Shown: one piece after another, positions 36,701 through 39,977 of the stretch
Position numbering within the stretch: position 1 is the stretch's first letter
Layout: each line of letters starts with the position of its first letter
Notes under the pieces: model-generated
Seen by the model: only the letters and a program-made list of their open reading frames with translations
Told to the model about the DNA's origin: nothing
Databases searched by the model: none
DNA from: an uncultured Prevotella sp.
GTDB taxonomy: Bacteria; Bacteroidota; Bacteroidia; Bacteroidales; Bacteroidaceae
Reading direction: 5' to 3'
NCBI GenBank assembly: GCA_900768785.1
Contig: CAAGEG010000058.1
Span: 1 to 39,977 of the forward strand
Length of the DNA: 39,977 nucleotides
Position numbers and translations under genes: made by a program

Positions 36701-39667
36701 ATTTAAAATTTCCTTTATTGCCTCATGGAGACTGCGAGGAGTATTGTCAGCCTCCTCAAACAGTGTTGCCTCTTGCTTACCCTGGATAAGGTCAAACAAC
36801 CGGTCAAACGTCTTCTGTATCACACTCTGGTTATGACCCTTATACATTGCGGCCAACACAAGTGCAAAGTTACTAAAATTTTCCGCAGGAAGATAACTCT
36901 CGCCACTAACATCATCCATTTGATACTGTCGCATCCAACCCTCAACAGCAACACGAGCGTCCTTATAATTCTTTGCATCCGCAAAATCAGCGTTCTGCGA
37001 CAATGAGTAAAACACACGTATAGAGTCCTGTATCTCATTTATCACACTCTCCTCCTTCGGACTGTCATAATCCCTGAAAGCAGTAGCAAGAATAGCCTTC
37101 TGCGCCTTTGAAGGAAGAGAGTTAAACATCTCCTCAAGGTTCGTATTGCCGTCCCTGAATATACTCTGATACATTATACCACGCAAATCATTCTTCGCCT
37201 CTGCCGTCAATATTCCCTTCGTGTCAAAAGCACTCATATATTGAGTGTCACTGATATAACCTTTCTGGCTCATCCAACGCAACACATCAGAAGCATTCCT
37301 ATCCAAAAGCTCCGAAAACGACATCTCTTCATCACTTGAACGCAACAAGATATTTGCAAACGACTTCATGTCATCACCCATTTTCTGAACAGCATTCTTA
37401 GGCTTTATACGCTCCACACCTCCGCTCTCCGTATCTTGAGCAACAAACTGACCGAGCTTTATTGCGTCCGCATCACTGACATCAATCATATTGACAAGCA
37501 CCGGATGCTTCATGGATGATATATCTTCAGCACGCAAACCAAAATCATCAGCATGCAACATAAGATACTCCTTATATTTTGCTGCCTGTTCAGGATAACT
37601 CTGCCACATCAAACGAAGAGCATCACTACGGTTATTACCTTGCACCACCTCACCACGAACATTCGTTGTCGGTGCACCGCTATATGCCGTCACTGATGAT
37701 GTAACCTCCTCCGGTCGTATATTCGCAGCTATCCTCTGTGCAGACAACACACTCGCTTCGTCCTTCCTGTCCTTTGGCTGAGCCTCATCAATAAAGAACG
37801 ACACATTACGCTGACCCTGTATATGACTCGGCTGCAACTGCTCCGACTCGATAACAGCAATTCGTCCACTCGGAATATTGTCATTACATAATTTAATATC
37901 TACTTCCTTACCTTTCAACGCTTCTAATGCCTCCTGCCTATCCACCTTATGACCGTTGACACGTCGGTAACCTCTCGCACGTGCATCTTGAGGAGTATCA
38001 TCAACAACATCAGGAACACCGTTAAGAGCCTCACGCTTCTTGCGCTCTGCCTCCTCACGCTCCTTACGCAAACGAGCCTCCTCTGCCTTACGAGCTGCAC
38101 GCACCACCTCTTCCTTACGGCTGCGCTCAAGCTCAATATCTGCCCTACGCTTTGCTGTAACACCAACAATAGCCTTCCACAACTCCACTTCTTTCTTTGC
38201 AGCTTCAACGGCTGCAACACGCTCTTTCTCCGCTGCTATCTTATCCGCTATCGTAACACCACTGCGAGGCTTCGCTCTCTCCGCCTTTTTCAACCTCGCC
38301 TCTTTATCCGCAAGCATAGAGGAAGCAACCGACAGTGCCATTGCCTCATCACCACCGGTCTGCTCAACAATAGCGTCCCATGCAGTATCACTATCCGTCT
38401 GCTCATATATCGGCTCGCCATTCGCATCCTTAGGGATACGACCTAATGCCGTCATGCCCTCATCAGTACCCTCATCAGCAGAATTTGGCTCGCCACCAAC
38501 GTTTCCGTTTTTGTTTCCGTTTTCGTCTTCGTTTTCGTTTTTGTTTTCGTTGGTCTTTTCGTTCCCGTTAATCTTACCGACCGTCCCGTCCGCAGGGATT
38601 TGTAATCCGTGCGGAACATCATTGCGGATTTGTAATCCGCCATTATCGTTCCCGTTTTCGTTTTCGTTGGTCTTTTCGTTTTCGTTAATCCTCCTCTCAA
38701 AATCCTTTGGTGCTGCCAAGTGGATATTACCGTCATCACCCCAATAATATATCTCTCTGTCACTCGCAAGCTCGTCGATACGTCCGTCTGCCTGCATGCG
38801 CAATTCACCGCTAATGATAGTAACCTCTTTCGGCTCTTCACCCTCTTGCGAACGCAATACAGCCTTATAGTTACCCTCCACAAGGCTTACACCCCCGTCA
38901 GTATCCTCGCCTCCGTTTTCGTTTTCGTTCCCGTTTTCGCTCTTTTCCCCTTGCTCACTTCCAACTTTTTCACTAACTTTGCCTGCAGAAAGATAATCTT
39001 GCAGAGGAGCTGTGCCATTCTGCTTGCCTACGGGTTCCGTTTCAATGTCACTACTACTGGCGGAGGTTTCTTTCTTCTCATATGCCGACAACAACCAGTT
39101 GTCGGTTTTTTCATTTCCAAGCATCTTGCTGACAACAGCTTTGTACGTGTCACTCTCAAGAATAACACGATTCTCGGAAGCCTGTGCGACATGCATCTCG
39201 TCAATAACACCCTGCAAGTCATCAAGAACTTCCGGATGTTTGGCAGCTATCTTCTTTAAACCTGCCTTGTCGTTACCATACCAAAGGTCTATGTCACCAA
39301 CGTCCTTGTGATGTAATGCAGCTACTGCATTCCCCTCCTTACGTCTAAGAAGAAAGTCTATCGCCTCTTTCGCCTTACCTTTAAACTGAGTATATATAGT
39401 GCCGAAAACATTCTTCCCGTCTTCGTTTTCGTTCCCGTTATCGTTGGTCTTTTCGTTATCGTTGGTCTTTTCGTTTTCGTTGGTCTTTTCGTTTTCGTTA
39501 TCGTTTTCGTTTCTATCAACATCTTCCTTACCCTCTAACTTCTCCTCGCCAAATGAAAACTCCGTCGTCAGCTCTTCCCATTTACGCCTAAGTGCATCAC
39601 GTGCCTGAAGACTCTCTTTTGATTTGCCATCAAAGATGTCCGGTAAAACTATTTCAAAGAAAATAAA
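27701..39667 (-). CDS. Giant polyvalent protein of mobile-element type, probably 5'-truncated
   Basis: The frame is open for about 3,990 codons (39667 to 27701). Within the first 150 codons there is no ATG, GTG or TTG; the first TTG is at 39217 and the first ATG at 39196, both inside the first nuclease domain, so the true 5' end seems lost. Residue numbers here count from 39217. Domains seen: barnase/colicin E5-like RNase (-85 to 40); NE-rich linkers; coiled coil (350-400); ddrB/ParB-like (440-600, AYSGAPTTNVRGEVVQGNNR); second RNase (920-1070); inorganic-pyrophosphatase-like (1160-1310); HEYAH zincin (1878); LPD3-like (2120-2215); ADP-ribosyltransferase-like (2253-2423); LPD23-like with HEVQH (2626); third RNase (2856-2930); HETIAH domain (3269); helical C-terminus. 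Such proteins are described in phages and conjugative elements, injected with the DNA. GC is clearly higher than in neighbours. Confidence 0.85.
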   Translation of the reverse strand, partial: FIFFEIVLPDIFDGKSKESLQARDALRRKWEELTTEFSFGEEKLEGKEDVDRNENDNENEKTNENEKTNDNEKTNDNGNENEDGKNVFGTIYTQFKGKAKEAIDFLLRRKEGNAVAALHHKDVGDIDLWYGNDKAGLKKIAAKHPEVLDDLQGVIDEMHVAQASENRVILESDTYKAVVSKMLGNEKTDNWLLSAYEKKETSASSSDIETEPVGKQNGTAPLQDYLSAGKVSEKVGSEQGEKSENGNENENGGEDTDGGVSLVEGNYKAVLRSQEGEEPKEVTIISGELRMQADGRIDELASDREIYYWGDDGNIHLAAPKDFERRINENEKTNENENGNDNGGLQIRNDVPHGLQIPADGTVGKINGNEKTNENKNENEDENGNKNGNVGGEPNSADEGTDEGMTALGRIPKDANGEPIYEQTDSDTAWDAIVEQTGGDEAMALSVASSMLADKEARLKKAERAKPRSGVTIADKIAAEKERVAAVEAAKKEVELWKAIVGVTAKRRADIELERSRKEEVVRAARKAEEARLRKEREEAERKKREALNGVPDVVDDTPQDARARGYRRVNGHKVDRQEALEALKGKEVDIKLCNDNIPSGRIAVIESEQLQPSHIQGQRNVSFFIDEAQPKDRKDEASVLSAQRIAANIRPEEVTSSVTAYSGAPTTNVRGEVVQGNNRSDALRLMWQSYPEQAAKYKEYLMLHADDFGLRAEDISSMKHPVLVNMIDVSDADAIKLGQFVAQDTESGGVERIKPKNAVQKMGDDMKSFANILLRSSDEEMSFSELLDRNASDVLRWMSQKGYISDTQYMSAFDTKGILTAEAKNDLRGIMYQSIFRDGNTNLEEMFNSLPSKAQKAILATAFRDYDSPKEESVINEIQDSIRVFYSLSQNADFADAKNYKDARVAVEGWMRQYQMDDVSGESYLPAENFSNFALVLAAMYKGHNQSVIQKTFDRLFDLIQGKQEATLFEEADNTPRSLHEAIKEILNIDYNGKHGSDVLANDNSGSQRRQQGSTGDAAGGERDKVGKRTADSGGRTEGDGGENRNDGERQNDLQETTEISGAERTEMEARIVDWLSEENLSHAVGKTREEIFEEFGNRLEPIAYIPTRFLSLVSSTLKDQRIYCGKGYFIDHALRNHSGAGTQVSPKEVDVSKYLNIQTVLDNPDAIKETMSDGKRTVVFIKKIGRFFAELTQIEENGKIVLHKSLFNQKKEPYAKLDDIRQEDTSSEGGISSISHAENSAPAISLQSRGDVILSENDEHTNVSSISAGKGKVNSSTTQAKGEKVAENQSTGGVQAALAAAETEVNTTPTEAQKEAGNYKKGHVKIDGYDVTIENPKGSVRRGTDASGKQWEQEMHNTYGYIRGTEGVDGDHIDVFFSEDPSQGDVFVVDQVNKDGSFDEHKVMYGFPDIESARKAYLSNYEDGWTGLGEITPVSKEEFKKWVESSHRKTKPFAEYKGVKATVARKNNAISQRNGVENGGVEDYVSMAERRVLEIEAKRTAAGFAMETPEEAAAFDRRVGEMSDLELLSYIKADGNGDVNKAFHPSVYDEYDYRHGDEIADAYDRYLQQLQDSNTPLEQAEEMLGNIRKDLSKLATEERAELLGQEEALENYIAKLENVGTRIDQGIDNIQPVGNGVGNGGVDELVSDAMSIGVEDVASFPKEIRDEDVIFKEQKSGKRRYGIKVKAGLSGNDLYIQYREGRSFADKELWEKVKRRYWATIKIPKASNYSAGQIIYRLGYLGTSTDIERLVGDAVLELFNKNGLRLQKGGWKEASPHEAAMRDALVDVMRGAGIKVITVVEEGQHVLDEANNGARMQAKKRALETVSSSRNERYQQTVVSSADGAKILSNLDKLVRNYEENEKTLEKTFIGTVAKALGATRHNSKSEYATFETKNGRIVTIRLADHNATVSNFDMRGELDGISIVVSPKKSGSIINDGDAHVVEYYYDAIKLRRADGKPLADIVRSIKQSLYSGEFKDTTGLADRQEVNADEVRFFRTADGHAYGFTAGGKIYIDPRLVNAETPIHEYAHLWSSAMRRANPEEWRNIVELMKGTSIWDEVKSQYSELKTDDDIADEVLSQYSGRRGAERLRAEQNRILDSKGDVLEKAAALSAIGRVKDALKRFWKGVADWFGIHFTTAEEVADKVLSDMLNGVDPRKVAGEVNEEIRYDANSEEAGIVARAKADGTYMKAPNGKKSKLSPRQWVQVRTKAFKKWFGDWEKAFKKNFLLNGKAVSSLNGDEFGKKEGVSFKEQVIAYFEEQGGIAKSIFGDVVLDARGVKNSMGHGLSRMKSSAFASVKDVLEKGIVIMPMDYYHVNGKKQQTGMIAAPVMIDGKRYICVVEVIRNNKDNRLYTHEVTLQEKLLDVRSNPSQSQSEIPATNQGALAKVLQKIVTVKENSSKVVDENGEPMVVYHQTNSTIFVNRKTGENFDNLNWKEKDYWQNEASEEEWNDTWEERDFYVFDNKSHGRRSVEMPAFFFSPVYDEHHEYGDRTVEAFLNIRNPIVNPDIPNRCVTDTAGEDAMNALIAQGYDGFIREYDGELREVNAFFPSQIKSADENVGTFDGANPDIRYQFVGEKGAGAMDKAEEASVRLDNLAVAREMESAGKDAKSVKLATGWERGADGKWRYEIEDGRFDRLGELHPERRRLSVAEQKELDDAFDETMDAFEKGSLAYKEEINKDTDMADIYEVGGMERKKAERIRDLEDKKRRLKGVPKKLDDYLENDELFNAYPQLRDIVIDTSSEGDAVFGKMGSYDHASNTIRLNDTSLSTLTHEVQHAIQRIEGFAKGGSKEGVRYLFDRAKSEWLARSWADELKEKAREMGEDHNQTAASVYEALVNDYKGMESYMPKKEERIKGFNYFVRGYADSSLDNAIEQFRLNERTSIDSYDEYLKLAGEVEARNVQARLDMGAEERRASLASETEDVAREDQIFLEDGLGVSEMGSRVDGRMEDIGTHYKEMELGDNERKVVDVFSGKDNNKTISVVRENKEHKVVMRQGTENKAGTKHSLLRHYGTGIGTISAEDLLLIPEVIERGKLEKKGNKRVYKFEKDGVRYTILNEFSNGQEKFCDFYSNRKGGNTSSLNTQLSAQAYNVTTNSAAKVVENFENPKILDENVSEDTAEYRIREDEPPTKTGIGYKVFVLKNGKLYPPMVANPGGEATPFGVWLDADVAPVAGESKTGRKQVKSGGKGTQGGSGKLAYRPGWHLGEIPYALQFNRLNPETGEKELFPANFVWAEVEYANDVDYHEEAMSYGMNASGKFQHSLAGLPKLPVNGSYRYRTNPNPETDPWIISGAMKVTRILKPSEVDAMVEAAGRKPQQRQTGAVTDEQIEALNRELARTMQKDTGMKRRTVEQMGEKLHTDINIIEDVSEITHPDAAAQERRRRSKGWYDTKTGEITIVLANNKDVDDVISSVAHETIAHKGLRELVGEERYDEFLDEVYGHLRDDLKKGVDDAAGHAFMDDVTKNGKRAKSYEQHRRTAVDELFGRMAEKPFEEFSEGERTLWQKIKATVRILLDKFLGTLKLPKWFELGDNELRYMLWRSKERLEHGRETALDVARDISKRKELGIGVEVDTALYSDDDEMSKGDLDRLFDDFDLGKADTSERLMKGMVTLSEKNKGDVAMRKEAMRVIGGNLTKLRRAMSKQKEYDKKTVGDVVRMAKVLIGSGHTDSMTASEVAKLLTAVKNATGKNDITENINRVVGIMLNHELKEYELLVSKMLKKSPKKVGKNGVAVQGSMDLAGQDFVRALDEGKGMREEDLNERINDVADRFISVSTEEETYRAEAELKGLEAAQYYNKYIDASIREEKALENELRQLKTDYNEGVISREVYNETRAAIKESKLKNLADRVERYDAFVKRLSGPIEAGKQGAKDFMQKKIDHMRDVQHWANSDMQGISASELDKLPKGYNNAIVRALMSPSPTFDYMLKFFCRNNADGEGYLWNNFMRMQMSSSDAEWKNSQKSKQALHDKVSEVFGKKMKWHDL
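38501..38695 (-). repeat. Asn-Glu microsatellite-like tracts, with REP-like palindromes between
   Basis: Two purine-rich tracts in the giant gene, 38501-38570 and 38646-38690, are built from repeated GAAAACG-type hexamers and code for NENEKTNENKNE-type linkers. Between them lie two related palindromes: GGATT-TGT-AATCC at 38596-38608 and GCGGATT-TGT-AATCCGC at 38624-38640, translated in frame as repeated GLQI. Smaller NE tracts occur at 38913-38940. The variable repeat numbers suggest slippage. Confidence 0.85.
39421..39513 (-). repeat. Asn-Glu/Lys-Thr-Asn repeat tract in the 5' part of the open frame
   Basis: Repeats of the form GAAAACGAAAAGACCAACGA code for NEKTNENEKTNDNEKTNDNG upstream of the first nuclease domain. 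It uses the same hexamer as the tracts at 38501-38695. No ATG, GTG or TTG lies between it and the TAA at 39668-39670, which is why the gene's 5' end is in doubt. Confidence 0.85.
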
Positions 39668-39670
39668 TTA

Positions 39671-39700
39671 GGGCTGACACTTCTCACGGAGTATCAACCC
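39671..39700. other. Imperfect inverted repeat at the boundary of the giant gene
   Basis: GGGCTGACACT and AGTATCAACCC form a hairpin with two mismatches in 11 pairs and an 8-nt loop, directly next to the in-frame TAA (39668-39670). TTTTGG follows on the plus strand. It could be a terminator for a plus-strand transcript or a remnant of a junction. Confidence 0.5.
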
Positions 39701-39716
39701 TTTTGGTTATCTTTGG

Positions 39717-39799
39717 ATAAGATAGGCTGCACCTCAGCAATTCCAAACAAAATCCTTCGGCTTTTCTTTGGCCATTGCATTCGGTTTGCACTATCTTTG
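39717..39799 (+). promoter_or_regulatory. Dispersed repeat with plus-strand promoter
   Basis: GATAAGATAGGCTGCAC opens and GCACTATCTTTG closes this 83-bp element, the same ends as the 66-bp unit at 1-148, here on the opposite strand and with a longer interior. The end contains TTTG at 39767-39770, 21 nt, then TATCTTTG at 39792-39799, a likely promoter pointing right, away from the giant gene, towards DNA beyond the window. Confidence 0.75.
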
Positions 39800-39977
39800 T
39801 TTTTGAGAAATAAAAATATAACCATGAGCAAAGATAGTCATTTTACCCGACAACAATAATAAAAAACCTTAACTTTTATTCTTAACCACATACCGACTGC
39901 TCGAAAAAAGACTAAATTTGCCACCGCAATTCTATATTTAGTAAAAACAAAGATAGCAAAAGACAAAGCAATAAAAA
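39800..39977. other. AT-rich window end without visible gene
   Basis: About 180 bases with no gene I can support. A plus-strand ATG at 39824 opens only 11 codons. On the minus strand TATCTTTG occurs at 39829-39836, pointing at the giant gene, without a good -33 box. CAAAGATA at 39950-39957 gives another minus -7 box, whose -33 region reaches the window edge. Confidence 0.5.

Noticed and set aside
27995..39311. Many plus-strand open frames of 60-300 codons across the giant gene
   Set aside because: They are antisense shadows of the long gene, lacking recognisable motifs; the minus frame alone shows coherent domains.
39824..39859. Plus-strand ATG opening MSKDSHFTRQQ
   Set aside because: Stops after 11 codons; it lies behind a promoter but is too short to support as a gene.

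Overview
The window looks like chromosomal DNA of a Bacteroidota member, most likely a Bacteroidales organism close to Prevotella. The main clues are promoters of the Bacteroidetes type (TTTG, 19-20 nt, TAnnTTTG) in front of several genes, weak or absent Shine-Dalgarno sequences, and lineage-typical genes and gene orders: gyrA followed by a TPR gene, L28-L33-DUF4295-FtsY-RimO-HU, YihY next to RNase P RNA, and HU fused to LysM. These are judgements from sequence reading; no search was run.

Layout. 1-270: tandem copies of a 66-bp promoter-bearing repeat. 270-2930: a radical SAM gene (+), a YihY/BrkB membrane protein (-) and RNase P RNA (-). 3285-6729 (-): nucleoside phosphorylase, a secreted PD40-like protein, a TtcA-like PP-loop protein and a DUF486 membrane protein. 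6765-7009: two back-to-back arrays of about 22-bp palindromic units. 7054-12323 (-): two paralogous secreted TPR proteins and gyrA. 12569-17326 (-): membrane HU-LysM protein, small HU, rimO, ftsY, DUF4295, rpmG, rpmB. 17486-19910 (-): CinA-type amidase, tsaD, map. 20067-20154: a third 22-bp array.

20381-24164 (-) is an operon of five secreted or periplasmic proteins built around a CsgG/HfaB-like protein, with four partners of unknown function. Just upstream, 24237-24645 has a good promoter, about 370 nt without a credible gene, and a strong terminator: a candidate structured non-coding RNA or attenuated leader. 24703-26349 (-) holds a HAD hydrolase, smpB and a DUF4375 (DMP19-like) gene, driven from a copy of the dispersed promoter repeat. 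rfbA (+) follows without the rest of its usual pathway genes.

27701-39667 (-) is a single open frame of about 3,990 codons that resembles a 'polyvalent protein' of phages and conjugative elements. It appears to carry three barnase/colicin E5-like RNase domains, a ddrB/ParB-like domain, an inorganic-pyrophosphatase-like domain, two HExxH zincin-like domains and one HExxxH variant, an ADP-ribosyltransferase-like domain and long helical regions. Its base composition is richer in GC than its neighbours, it has no ATG, GTG or TTG in its first 150 codons, and it has no other mobile-element gene beside it in the window. It looks like a stranded, decapitated remnant of a mobile element. No tRNA, rRNA operon, CRISPR array or transposase gene was seen.
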